DNA of 64,000 bases from Streptomyces sp. Ru73 (lineage in GTDB: Bacteria > Actinomycetota > Actinomycetes > Streptomycetales > Streptomycetaceae). A model generated the notes under the pieces. It was not told the origin of the DNA, did not search any database, and saw nothing but the letters and a program-made list of their open reading frames with translations. The translations under genes and the position numbers were made by a program. The stretch spans positions 1 through 64,000 of the forward strand of contig NZ_PQSQ01000013.1 in assembly GCF_002920575.1 (NCBI RefSeq), in the 5' to 3' direction. This document shows, in pieces, positions 48,299-56,341 of this stretch. Numbering within the stretch: the first letter of the stretch is position 1; every line of letters begins with the position of its first letter.

Positions 48299-49216
48299 AT
48301 GACCTCCGAGGTCATGGACGCCACGACGGGCCCGGCTAGGCTCACCGGTATGACCGCCCAACTCGCCGACGCCGCAAGCCCGTACGCGTCGGACGGCCCG
48401 CCCGCCGACCGGCCTCGCGTCGGCACGATGCTGCGCGACTGGCGGCGCCGCCGCCGGCTCAGCCAGCTCGAACTGGCCCTGCGCGCCGGGAGTTCCGCGC
48501 GCCACCTGTCCTGCGTGGAGACCGGCCGGGCCCGCCCCAGCCGCGCCATGGTGCTGCGCCTCGCCGACCACCTCGACGTCCCGCTGCGGGAGCGCAACGG
48601 GCTGCTGCTGGCGGCCGGTTACGCGCCCGCCTACCGGGAGAGCGCGCTGGACGAGGAGGGCATGCGGTCCGTGCGCGGCGCCCTGGACATGATGCTGGCC
48701 TCCCACCTGCCCTACCCGGCCGTGGTCGTCGACCGCGGCTGGAACGTCGTCGCCGGCAACCCCGCCATGGGCGTCCTGCTCGACGGCGCGCCCCCGGGGC
48801 TGCTCGCACCCCCGGCCAACGTGGCCCGCCTCGCGCTGCACCCCGAAGGGCTCGCGGCCCGCTGCACCAACCTGCCCGAGGTGCGCGCCCACTTCCTGGA
48901 GCGGCTGCACCGCCAGGCCGAGGCCACCGGTGACCCGGGCCTGCGCGCGCTGTACGAGGAGGTGCGCGCCTACGGCCCTCCGGGGGCGGCGGCCGGGCCC
49001 GCCCACGGGGACGGCGAACCGCGGCCCCCGGAGGCCGTCGTCCCGCTGCGCTTCATGAGCCCGCACGGCGAGCTGGCCCTGTTCAGCACGATGGCCGTCA
49101 TCGGCGCGCCCAACGACGTCACCCTCTCCGAACTCGCCATCGAGCTCTTCTTCCCGCTCGACGACCGGACGGCGGAGGTGCTGCGCTCCCTGGACGCGTC
49201 CGCAGCCGCCTCCTAG
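48299..49216 (+). CDS. XRE family regulator with MmyB-like ligand-binding domain
   Basis: A 305-residue regulator. Residues about 38-105 form the helix-turn-helix: MLRDWRRRRRLSQLELALRAGSSARHLSCVETGRARPSRAMVLRLADHLDVPLRERN. Residues from about 120 form the MmyB-like sensor (PAS-like) domain: YPAVVVDRGWNVVAGNPAMG, LALHPEGLAARCTNLPEVRAHFLERLHRQ, and LRFMSPHGELALFSTMAVIGAPNDVTLSELAIELFFP. The ATG at 48299 follows GAGGAG; an ATG at 48350 is less well supplied. The palindrome at 48240-48268 suits autoregulation and control of the divergent membrane protein. Confidence 0.9.
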   Translation: MTSEVMDATTGPARLTGMTAQLADAASPYASDGPPADRPRVGTMLRDWRRRRRLSQLELALRAGSSARHLSCVETGRARPSRAMVLRLADHLDVPLRERNGLLLAAGYAPAYRESALDEEGMRSVRGALDMMLASHLPYPAVVVDRGWNVVAGNPAMGVLLDGAPPGLLAPPANVARLALHPEGLAARCTNLPEVRAHFLERLHRQAEATGDPGLRALYEEVRAYGPPGAAAGPAHGDGEPRPPEAVVPLRFMSPHGELALFSTMAVIGAPNDVTLSELAIELFFPLDDRTAEVLRSLDASAAAS

Positions 49217-49237
49217 GGGCGCTCGCCCGGCAGGCCC

Positions 49238-50515
49238 TCAGCCGAGCGCCGCCGCCCGCGCGGGACCGCCGTCCGCGATCCGTTCCACCGCGCGCACCAC
49301 ACGCGCGGCGCCGTCCTCGGCGGCCAGCCGCCCTGCGGCCTCCCGGGCCCGTCCGCGCAGCCCGGCGTCGCGCACCGCCGTGCCGACGGCGGCCGCCAGC
49401 CGGTCCACGGCGTCCGGCCCGGCCAGCCGCGCGAAGGGCACGGGCGCCGTGGCCGCACCGAGGGCGGTGAGCCGGGCGGCCCAGAACGGCTGGTCGGCGG
49501 TGACCGGCACGGGCACGGTGGGCACGCCCGCGCGCAGCCCGGCCGCCGTGGTACCGGCCCCGCAGTGGTGGACCACCGCGGCCGTGCGCGGGAAGAGCAG
49601 TGCGTGCGGCAGTTCGCCCACGGAGAGGACGTCGTCCGCCGCCCCGTCCGCCACCAGCCCCGCCCAGCCCGCCTGGAGGATGCCGCGCACCCCGGCCCGG
49701 CGCAGCGCCCGTACGGTCACCTCGGCCAGCCGGGCGCCCTCCCCGGAGGCCATGCTGCCGAAGCCCACGAAGACCGGCGGCGGCCCTGCCGCGAGGAAGT
49801 CCTCGACCGCGGCCGGCAGGCCCTCCTCCGGCGCCCGGTACGGCCACCAGGTGCCGGTCACCTCCAGACCCGCCCGCCAGTCGTCGGGCCGGGGCACCAG
49901 CACGGGGGAGACGCCGTACAGCACCGGCCACCCGGCCCGCTCGCCGCGGCGGCGCACCGCGGCGGCGGAGGCGGGCGGCAGGCCGAGCCGGGCGCGGAGG
50001 GCGCGGACGGGACCGGCGTAGAGACGGTCGACGACCTTCAGGGCGGCCGCGCCCGCCAGCCGGTTGCCCCACGGGCCCAGCGACCGTCCGCCCCCGAGGG
50101 GCGGCGGGAACGCACGGGTGGGGTGCGCCGGCTGGAGGGACACGCCGAGGCTCGGGGTGCCGGCGGCCTCGGCGAGCTGCCGGCCGAGCGGTGCCGTGGT
50201 CGCGGAGAGCAGCATCAGGTCGGCGCCGGGGGCCGCGGCGTCCGCGAGGCCGTCCCCCAGCTCTTCGAGGAAGGCCGCCGCGCGGGCCATCAGGGCGCGC
50301 TTGCCGGGAGCCGCCCCGGAGTCTCCCCCTGGCACGGCCGTGCGCGGGTCGGAAGGCAGCGGGCGGTGCTCCAGCCCGGCCGCCCGTACGGCGTCCGCGT
50401 ACGCCTCGTGCGTGGCGAGCGCCACCTCGTGCCCGGCGGCCCGCAGCCGCGCGCCGAGCCCGGTGTACGGGACCACGTCCCCGCGCGAACCCGCCGCCGT
50501 GATGAGGATCCGCAT
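49238..50515 (-). CDS. Glycosyltransferase, macrolide/UGT (family 1) type
   Basis: A 425-residue GT-B enzyme related to bacterial macrolide glycosyltransferases (OleD/Mgt) and UGTs. The N-terminal acceptor domain starts MRILITAAGSRGDVVPYTGLGARLRAAGHEV. The C-terminal donor domain carries PPPVFVGFGSMASGEG, SVGELPHALLFPRTAAVVHHCGAGTTAAGLRAGVPTVPVPVTADQPFWAARLTALGAA, with the sugar-nucleotide motif HCGAGTT and the DQ pair. It starts at an ATG sharing one base with the stop of the TipA-like regulator, with GGGGGAGG upstream, so it is coupled to that sensor. It probably glucosylates a hydrophobic drug. No donor is deducible. Confidence 0.9.
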   Translation of the reverse strand: MRILITAAGSRGDVVPYTGLGARLRAAGHEVALATHEAYADAVRAAGLEHRPLPSDPRTAVPGGDSGAAPGKRALMARAAAFLEELGDGLADAAAPGADLMLLSATTAPLGRQLAEAAGTPSLGVSLQPAHPTRAFPPPLGGGRSLGPWGNRLAGAAALKVVDRLYAGPVRALRARLGLPPASAAAVRRRGERAGWPVLYGVSPVLVPRPDDWRAGLEVTGTWWPYRAPEEGLPAAVEDFLAAGPPPVFVGFGSMASGEGARLAEVTVRALRRAGVRGILQAGWAGLVADGAADDVLSVGELPHALLFPRTAAVVHHCGAGTTAAGLRAGVPTVPVPVTADQPFWAARLTALGAATAPVPFARLAGPDAVDRLAAAVGTAVRDAGLRGRAREAAGRLAAEDGAARVVRAVERIADGGPARAAALG

Positions 50516-51324
50516 CACGCCTCCCCCTCGCCGGCCGGGCCCGCGCCCTGCTCAGCGCCCCGGTGCGCCGCGTTGGCCCGTACGGCGGCCAGCAGGTACC
50601 CGGCGAGCCCCGGCCGCTGTTCGGACGGCGGGACGGTGAGCGCGAAGGCACGCGGATCGGCGGCGAAGTCCGCCGCGATCCGGCAGTGCATGTCCGGCGG
50701 GCAGGGCGTGAACCAGCGGATGAGGTGCTGCCGGTGCTCCTCGGCGACCGCCACGGCCCGCTCGCCGCCCGGCGGTTCGCCCGCGTCGAAGGCCGCCAGC
50801 AGCCGGCCCCGCCACTCGGCCGCCTCGGCCATCAGCCGCGCCCAGTCCTCCTTGCTGTGCGCGGCCGCGCTGGCCATGGCGTGCCGGTGCCCCTCGCTGT
50901 CCTGCCACTTCAGGTCGGCCTCGGTGGCGTAGGTGAGGTCGAAGGAGACCTCGCCGAACACCGCGAACCGCTCCTCCGGGGTCAGCCGTACGCCGGTCTC
51001 CTGGACCTCCAGAGCCCGTTCGGCGATCCCCGCCAGCCGCCGCAGCTCGGCGATCTGCTCGGTGAGCTGCCGGTGCCGGGCCAGCAGCCGCTCGCGCGCG
51101 TGGTCCTCGGGCCCGGCGAGGATCGCGCGGATCTCCTCCAGCGGGAAGCCGAGCTCCCGGTAGAAGAGGATCTGCTGCAGCCGGGCCAGGTCGGCGTCGC
51201 CGTAGAGCCGGTAGCCGGCCGGGCTGCGCTCGCTGGGCGAGAGCAGCCCGGTCCGGTCGTAGTGGTGCAGCGTCCGTATGGTCACGCCCGCGAAACCGGA
51301 CACCTGCCCTACCGAATAGCTCAT
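50515..51324 (-). CDS. TipA-like MerR regulator (TipAS drug-binding domain)
   Basis: A 269-residue regulator. The MerR helix-turn-helix (1-70) is YSVGQVSGFAGVTIRTLHHYDRTGLLSPSERSPAGYRLYGDADLARLQQILFYRELGFPLEEI. A long dimer helix follows. The C-terminal TipAS antibiotic-binding region has YATEADLKWQDSEGHRHAMA, EDWARLMAEAAEWRGRL, HRQHLIRWFTPCPPDMHCRIAADF. TipA-type proteins bind thiopeptides or other hydrophobic drugs and activate transcription. GGAAGGCGG precedes the ATG at 51324; the longer frame to 51390 is rejected. It is translationally coupled to a glycosyltransferase and faces a promoter with a 19-bp spacer. Confidence 0.92.
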   Translation of the reverse strand: MSYSVGQVSGFAGVTIRTLHHYDRTGLLSPSERSPAGYRLYGDADLARLQQILFYRELGFPLEEIRAILAGPEDHARERLLARHRQLTEQIAELRRLAGIAERALEVQETGVRLTPEERFAVFGEVSFDLTYATEADLKWQDSEGHRHAMASAAAHSKEDWARLMAEAAEWRGRLLAAFDAGEPPGGERAVAVAEEHRQHLIRWFTPCPPDMHCRIAADFAADPRAFALTVPPSEQRPGLAGYLLAAVRANAAHRGAEQGAGPAGEGEA

Positions 51325-51359
51325 GAGCCGCCGCCTTCCGTTCCTCGTCCGCCGGCCAC

Positions 51360-51390
51360 AGCCTGGAGCCTGACGTGGCGTGAGGGTCAA
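51360..51390 (-). promoter_or_regulatory. MerR-type promoter with 19-bp spacer ahead of the TipA-like gene
   Basis: On the minus strand, -35 TTGACC (51390-51385) and -10-like CAGGCT (51365-51360) are exactly 19 bp apart. The spacer holds the near-dyad CCTCACG-CCA-CGTCAGG. This extended, dyad-filled spacer is the hallmark of MerR/TipAL-activated promoters. Confidence 0.65.
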
Positions 51391-51409
51391 GCGGTACCGG
51401 GGCAGGCCC

Positions 51410-51796
51410 TCAGGCGCGGGGGAACCGGCCCTCCAGCACCGCGGCGAACAGCGCCTCCACGTCCTCGCGGTCCAGGCCCGCCGTACGGGCCCGGTCCAGC
51501 CAGTCCGCCAGCTCGGCCCGGAGCACCGCGTCGCCCTCGGACTCCGGCCGGGCGAGCGTGCGGCTCACGAACGTGCCCAGGCCGGGCCGGGGTTCGACCA
51601 GGCCCTCGCGCTCCAGCTCCCGGTACGCCTTGAGCGTGGTGTTCGGGTTGACCTTCGTGGCGGCGGCCACCTGCGCTGCCGTCGGGAGCCGGTCGCCCTC
51701 CACCAGCGTGCCCAGCCGCAGCGCCTGCCGGACCTGCTGGACGATCTGGAGGTAGGTGGCGACGCCGCTGCGCTTGTCGATGCGGAACTCGACCAT
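51410..51796 (-). CDS. GntR family regulator, YtrA subfamily
   Basis: A 128-residue short GntR protein with only the winged helix and a small C-terminal helix pair. Key residues are VEFRIDKRSGVATYLQIVQQVRQALRLGTLVEGDRLPTAAQVAAATKVNPNTTLKAYRELEREGLVEPRPGLGTFV. YtrA-type regulators control ABC exporters next to them. It is third in the minus-strand operon after the ABC ATPase and permease genes, 37 bp after the permease. The 22-bp palindrome at 53792-53813 in front of the ATPase is the expected operator. Confidence 0.88.
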   Translation of the reverse strand: MVEFRIDKRSGVATYLQIVQQVRQALRLGTLVEGDRLPTAAQVAAATKVNPNTTLKAYRELEREGLVEPRPGLGTFVSRTLARPESEGDAVLRAELADWLDRARTAGLDREDVEALFAAVLEGRFPRA

Positions 51797-51833
51797 GGTC
51801 AGCGCCTTTCCGCTCGGGGCGCGCGGTGGCCGT

Positions 51834-52814
51834 TCAGAGCGGCCGCCGGCGTGTCCACAGCACCGTGAAGGCCACGACCAGGGCGGTGAGCACCAGGAGG
51901 AGCGCCGAGCCGCGCCACTGCATGCCCGCCATCTGGTCGAGGTCGAAGTACTCGACGATCTTATGCACGACGCCCTTGTCGGCCAGGCACACGGCCTCCT
52001 TCTTGGCGTCGACGCAGGTGCCCCAGCCCAGCAGCCGGCCGTCGGAGGTGCCCAGCCACTGGTCGTAGTTGATCGCGGTGTCCGGGATGTGCGGGAAGTC
52101 GCGGGTGGCCGGGCCGGTGGCGGTGCGCGGGTCGGTCAGCCGGACCCGGATCCAGTCCCACACGACCGAGGTGCCGAAGGCGCCGACGAACGTGAGCACC
52201 ATCGCGGGGACCACGCGCCGTACGAGCATGCCCACGGCGATGCCGAGGGCGGTGAGGAACAGCGCCATGGCGACCGGGACCGGGCCCGTGATGTCGAAGA
52301 TCGTCCCGCCGAGCCAGTCGCCGTAGTTCACGAGCCGGTTCGCCGGCGACCACAGCGCGGTGAAGGCGAGGGAGATGAGGGTGGTGCTGACGAGGACGGC
52401 CAGCAGGGGCAGCAGGACGGTCGCGGCGATCCAGCGGGTCCGCGCGACGGACTGCGTGGTGGCCAGCCGTACGGTGCCGTGCTCCTGCTCGCCCGCGATC
52501 AGCGGGGCGCCGAGGAAGATGCCGAGGATGCCGGGCAGCCCGGACAGCGCGTAGAGGCGGTCGAACACCGGCTTGTACGCCTCGTCGAACTTCTCGGCGT
52601 AGCGGGTGTCGTTGCCGTACCGCGTGACGAAGTCCACCACGCCGGCACGCTGGTAGAGGCAGTAGCCGCACACCACCACGGTGAGCGCGGCCAGCAGCAG
52701 GAACGCCGTGCGGTTGCGGCGCCAGACCAGCCAGGGCAGGCCGTGCAGCGGGCCGCCGCGACCGGCCGGAGCGGCGGTGTCCGCGGTCTTGTTCTTACCG
52801 GTCAGCGTGGTCAT
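51834..52814 (-). CDS. ABC-2 type transporter permease
   Basis: A 326-residue membrane component with six predicted helices, including FLLLAALTVVVCGYCLYQRAG, GLPGILGIFLGAPLIAGE, WIAATVLLPLLAVLVSTTLISLAF, VPVAMALFLTALGIAVGMLV and GSALLLVLTALVVAFTVLW. A large outside loop before the last helix holds two cysteines (GTCVDAKKEAVCL). Its ATG overlaps the ATPase stop by four bases (ATGA). It forms an exporter with the ATPase upstream. The upstream extension of the frame overlaps that ATPase and was rejected. Confidence 0.85.
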   Translation of the reverse strand: MTTLTGKNKTADTAAPAGRGGPLHGLPWLVWRRNRTAFLLLAALTVVVCGYCLYQRAGVVDFVTRYGNDTRYAEKFDEAYKPVFDRLYALSGLPGILGIFLGAPLIAGEQEHGTVRLATTQSVARTRWIAATVLLPLLAVLVSTTLISLAFTALWSPANRLVNYGDWLGGTIFDITGPVPVAMALFLTALGIAVGMLVRRVVPAMVLTFVGAFGTSVVWDWIRVRLTDPRTATGPATRDFPHIPDTAINYDQWLGTSDGRLLGWGTCVDAKKEAVCLADKGVVHKIVEYFDLDQMAGMQWRGSALLLVLTALVVAFTVLWTRRRPL

Positions 52815-53770
52815 GCCGCCTCCAGGCGGGTCTCGGGCCGGGCGGCGGCGGTGAGCAGGGGCGGGGCCTCGGGGGAGCGGAGGTAGCCGAGCAGGACCTC
52901 CTCCAGGCCGGGCGAGGCGGTCTCCCACGGGCCGTCGGGCACTCCGGCGCCCGGCGCGTCCCCGCGGACGAGGGCGGTGAACTGGCGGCCCGTGACGCGG
53001 CTCTCCACGACCGTGCAGGCCGCGGCCAGCGCGCGGGGCACGGCGCCGTCCTCCGTCGCGCCCGTGACCAGGGCGTGCGCGGGCAGCAGCGCGTCGGTGT
53101 CACCGGCCATCCGGAGCCGGCCGCCGGCCAGCACCAGCAGGAAGTCGCACATGTCCTCCAGCTCGGGGAGGACGTGGGAGGCCATGATCACGGTCGTGCC
53201 GTGCTCGGCGGCCTCGGCCATCAGCAGGCCGGACAGCTCGTGCCGGGCGAGCGGGTCGAGGTCGGCCATCGGCTCGTCGAGCAGCAGCAGCCGGGGCCGC
53301 TTCCCGAAGGCCAGCGCGAACGCGACCCGGGTGTGCTGGCCGCCGGACAGCGTGCCGACCTTGGCGGTCAGCGGGATGTCGCCGGAGCGCACGATCCGCT
53401 CGGCGGCGGCCTGGTCCCAGCCGGGGTTCAGCTCGCGGCCCAGCCGCAGGGTGTCGGCCACCGAGAACCGCTTGTACAGCGGCTTGTCCTGGGCCAGGAA
53501 GGCGAACCGGGACAGCACGGCGGGGTCGGTGACCGGCACGCCGAACAGCTCCAGCGTCCCGGCGGACGGCCGGACCAGGCGGGTGGCGGTGCCGAGGAAC
53601 GTGCTCTTGCCCGCGCCGTTCGGCCCCACCAGCGCGCAGATCCGGCCGGCCGGGACCCGGAAGGAGACGTCCTGCAGTGCCCATCCCCGCCGGTACTTCT
53701 TGCCCAGCCCGCGTGCCTCGACCGCCCAGCCACCGGACCCGTCGTCGCCCCGCTCTGTCGGGTCGCTCAT
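52811..53770 (-). CDS. ABC transporter ATP-binding protein
   Basis: A 319-residue ATPase subunit. It has Walker A GPNGAGKST, Q-loop FAFLAQDKPLYKRF, signature LSGGQ (GTLSGGQHTRVAFALAF), Walker B LLLLDEPMADLDPLAR and a switch His (ASHVLPELEDMCDF). The C-terminal extension from about residue 215 is typical of drug or bacitracin-type exporters. GGAAGGGGGG lies ahead of the ATG at 53770; a longer frame to 53845 crosses the operator. First gene of the ATPase-permease-GntR operon. Confidence 0.92.
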   Translation of the reverse strand: MSDPTERGDDGSGGWAVEARGLGKKYRRGWALQDVSFRVPAGRICALVGPNGAGKSTFLGTATRLVRPSAGTLELFGVPVTDPAVLSRFAFLAQDKPLYKRFSVADTLRLGRELNPGWDQAAAERIVRSGDIPLTAKVGTLSGGQHTRVAFALAFGKRPRLLLLDEPMADLDPLARHELSGLLMAEAAEHGTTVIMASHVLPELEDMCDFLLVLAGGRLRMAGDTDALLPAHALVTGATEDGAVPRALAAACTVVESRVTGRQFTALVRGDAPGAGVPDGPWETASPGLEEVLLGYLRSPEAPPLLTAAARPETRLEAA

Positions 53771-53791
53771 CCGCCGGCCCCCCTTCCCTAC

Positions 53792-53813
53792 TTCCACTAG
53801 TTCATTAGTGGAA
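53792..53813. promoter_or_regulatory. Perfect 8-bp inverted repeat (TTCCACTA-N6-TAGTGGAA)
   Basis: It lies 22 bp upstream of the ABC ATPase start codon. Arms are exact reverse complements with six bases between. Position and form fit the operator of the operon's own YtrA-type GntR regulator. Confidence 0.72.
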
Positions 53814-53877
53814 TGAGTATGGGAAGCGACCCGGGCCGCTGTCAATCCAGGTCCTGGCGGTGCCGGGTCGCCGCGGG

Positions 53878-54354
53878 TCAGGGCAGCAGGAGCTTCCCCA
53901 GGTGCCGGCTGTCGTCGTAGTGCCGGTACGTCCCGAACTTCTCCACCGGGACGTAGCCGCTGGACGCGTACAGCTCCAGCGCCTCGGGCTGCTCGGTGCC
54001 CGTCTCCAGCACCATGCGGGTGCGCCCCGCCGCCCGCGCGTCCTCCTCCAGTGCCGCCAGGATGCGCCGCGCCAGCCCCCGCCGGCGCGCCTCGGCCGTC
54101 ACGAACATCCGCTTGAGCTCGGCGTCGCCGTCCGCGTACCCCTCGTCGTCGGCGTCCTGGGCGCGCCAGCCGCCGGTGGCCACCGGCCGGCCGTCCTCGT
54201 AGGCGAGGAGGTAGATCCCGTTCGGCGGTACGAACATCTCCGGGTCGAGCGGCGTCAGGTCGGGTTCGCCGTAGCGCACCACGTACTCCTGCTGCACGAG
54301 CTCGTCGAGTTTCACGGCGTCGGGATGGTCATAACGAACCGGACGAATCTCCAT
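53878..54354 (-). CDS. GNAT family N-acetyltransferase
   Basis: A 158-residue acetyltransferase. The N-terminus is MEIRPVRYDHPDAVKLDELVQ. Motif A with the acetyl-CoA loop is AELKRMFVTAEARRRGLARRILAALEEDAR, and motif B contains VLETGTEQPEALELYASSGYVPVEKFG. It resembles the IAA/Tas-type GNAT proteins, but the substrate is unknown. It is divergent from exonuclease III, with only 67 bp between, and not part of the ABC operon. Confidence 0.87.
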   Translation of the reverse strand: MEIRPVRYDHPDAVKLDELVQQEYVVRYGEPDLTPLDPEMFVPPNGIYLLAYEDGRPVATGGWRAQDADDEGYADGDAELKRMFVTAEARRRGLARRILAALEEDARAAGRTRMVLETGTEQPEALELYASSGYVPVEKFGTYRHYDDSRHLGKLLLP

Positions 54355-54421
54355 TCCGGGAATCGTACGGGCGTCCGAAGGGTGGGGCGAGCGTGTTTCC
54401 CGGGTCGGCTATCGTGCCCGG

Positions 54422-55219
54422 ATGCTCACCGTGACCACAGCAAACGTCAATGGCCTGCGGGCCGCCTCGAAGAAGGGCTTCGTGCCGTGGCTGGCGGAGA
54501 CCGCCGCCGACGTGATCTGCCTGCAGGAAGTGCGTGCCGAACTCGACCAGCTGCCGGCGGGGGTGCGGGCGCCCGAGGGCTGGTTCGCCACGTACTGCCC
54601 GGCCGCTGCCAAGGGGCGGGCCGGGGTGGCGCTGCTGACCCGCCGGGAGCCGGACCGGGTGCAGGTGGGCTTCGGTTCCGAGGAGTTCGACACCAGCGGC
54701 CGCTACGTGGAGGCCGACCTGCCGGGCGTCACGGTCGCCAGCCTCTACCTGCCCTCCGGCGAGGTCGGCACGGAGCGGCAGGACGAGAAGGAACGCTTCA
54801 TGGCGGAGTTCCTGCCGTACCTGGTGGAGCTGAAGGCCAGGGCGGCGGCGGACGGCCGCGAGGTCGTGGTCTGCGGTGACTGGAACATCGCCCACCAGGA
54901 GGCCGACCTGAAGAACTGGAAGGCCAACCAGAAGAAGGCCGGCTTCCTCCCCGAGGAGCGCGCCTGGCTCAGCCGCGTCCTGGACGAGGCCGGCTACCGG
55001 GACGTCGTCCGCGCCCTGCACCCGGACGTCGCGGGCCCGTACTCCTGGTGGTCCTACCGCGGCAAGGCCTTCGACAACGACGCGGGCTGGCGCATCGACT
55101 ACCAGATCGCCACGCCGGGGCTCGCGGACCGCGCGCTGAAGGCGTACGTGGAGCGGGCCGCCTCGTACGACCAGCGGTGGTCCGACCACGCTCCGGTCAC
55201 GGCGGTCTACGACCTCTGA
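54422..55219 (+). CDS. xthA: Exodeoxyribonuclease III (AP endonuclease)
   Basis: A 265-residue Mg-dependent endonuclease/exonuclease of base-excision repair. It starts MLTVTTANVNGLRAASKKGF, with VICLQEVRAE (catalytic Glu), YLPSGEVGTERQDEKERFM, VVVCGDWNIAHQEADLKNWKANQKK (Asp and Asn), and C-terminal SYDQRWSDHAPVTAVYDL (His). Length and motif order are standard for the ExoIII group. The ATG lies 67 bp from the divergent GNAT gene. No operon partners. Confidence 0.95.
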   Translation: MLTVTTANVNGLRAASKKGFVPWLAETAADVICLQEVRAELDQLPAGVRAPEGWFATYCPAAAKGRAGVALLTRREPDRVQVGFGSEEFDTSGRYVEADLPGVTVASLYLPSGEVGTERQDEKERFMAEFLPYLVELKARAAADGREVVVCGDWNIAHQEADLKNWKANQKKAGFLPEERAWLSRVLDEAGYRDVVRALHPDVAGPYSWWSYRGKAFDNDAGWRIDYQIATPGLADRALKAYVERAASYDQRWSDHAPVTAVYDL

Positions 55220-55418
55220 GGCGTCCCGGGCGGCCGTCCCGGAGGGGCCGGCCGGCGTTCACCCGCGTGTCCGAGTGCGGCACTCCAGCGCGCCGTTTCT
55301 TTCACCCGGACATGCGTGTTAGTCGGCATATCTCCTGTTTTCATGCTTTGTTGCGTTTTGTCGACATGCATGCCGCGCGCCGGTTCCGGGCGCGGCGATC
55401 CAGGAGAGGAAACGCACC

Positions 55419-56285
55419 ATGCCCTACAGGATCAAGGCCGTATCCGGCGCGCTGGCCGGCGCGGCGCTGCTGCTGAGCCAGGCGGGGACCGCGTCGGCTG
55501 TCCCCGCCGAGCGGCCGGCGGCTCCGGCGAAGGGAGACTTCCGCATCGCCAGCACGGCGGACGGCCGCTGCCTGGCCCCCCGTGCCGTCAAGGACGTGCT
55601 CGACCTGTCGCTCATCACCTGTGGCAGCCAGGGCGCGACCGACGTGTTCGGCCTGCGGCCGCACGCCGAGCGCTTCCAGCTGCGCAGCGAGGCGAAGAAG
55701 GGCTGCCTCGGCACCGACCAGGCCCGCAAGCTGATGTTCCCGTCCTGCTCCGCGAAGCACCTGACGGACTGGACGTTCGTCCGGCACGGCGCGGGCTACC
55801 AGATCCGCAGAACCGGCATGGACCCCAGTCGCAGCCAGTTGCGCGCCCCGGTCCGGCCCGACTGCCTCACCGAGGTCCTCGACCGTCTGAAGGGCGACCG
55901 CGTCACCCTGAAGCCCTGCTCGGACCGGAACGCCCGGCAGGTCTGGAAGCTGAACCCGGTCCGGCAGGCGGCCTCGCCGAAGCCGGACCCGGCGCAGCAG
56001 CCGGCCGGCAAGCCCGAGCCCACCAAGCCCGAGGGCACGAAGCCGGACGCGGCCAAGCCGCAGCCGGCGAAGCCCGGGACGGGCCAGCACCAGGCCACCA
56101 AGCCGGCCACCGGCCAGCACCAGGCCGCCGACCCGGCCAAGCCGGCCGCCGGCCAGCACCAGACGGCGCCGCAGCAGAACGGCCAGCACCCGGCCGGCCC
56201 GCAGCAGAGCGGCCAGCACCAGACGGCCCAGCACCCGTCCGGTCCGCACCAGGCCGTGCAGCCGGCCCGCCCGGCGGGCGCGTGA
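55419..56285 (+). CDS. Secreted protein, ricin-like (beta-trefoil) with repetitive tail
   Basis: A 288-residue exported protein. The signal peptide (1-27, LAGAALLLSQAGTASA) ends before VPAERPAAP. Residues about 40-180 look like a beta-trefoil: FRIASTADGRCLAPRAVKDVLDLSLITCGSQ, FQLRSEAKKGCLGTDQARKLMFPSCSAK, DCLTEVLDRLKGDRVTLKPCSD, with paired cysteines in each of three sub-repeats. The last 105 residues are Pro/Lys/Gln/His-rich repeats (KPEPTKPEGTKPD, GQHQATKPATGQHQA), probably wall-spanning. AGGAGAGGAAA precedes the ATG. An AT-rich promoter region lies upstream. Carbohydrate binding is inferred. Confidence 0.75.
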   Translation: MPYRIKAVSGALAGAALLLSQAGTASAVPAERPAAPAKGDFRIASTADGRCLAPRAVKDVLDLSLITCGSQGATDVFGLRPHAERFQLRSEAKKGCLGTDQARKLMFPSCSAKHLTDWTFVRHGAGYQIRRTGMDPSRSQLRAPVRPDCLTEVLDRLKGDRVTLKPCSDRNARQVWKLNPVRQAASPKPDPAQQPAGKPEPTKPEGTKPDAAKPQPAKPGTGQHQATKPATGQHQAADPAKPAAGQHQTAPQQNGQHPAGPQQSGQHQTAQHPSGPHQAVQPARPAGA

Positions 56286-56300
56286 CCCGTCCCGCGGTGA

Positions 56301-56341
56301 ACTGAGCCCGTCTCCGGCAGCGTGCCGGAGGCGGGCTCAGT
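56301..56341. terminator. Bidirectional terminator
   Basis: ACTGAGCCCG and CTCCGGCA pair with TGCCGGAG and CGGGCTCAGT around a GCG loop with one internal mismatch, between convergent genes ending at 56285 and 56337. Confidence 0.82.
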
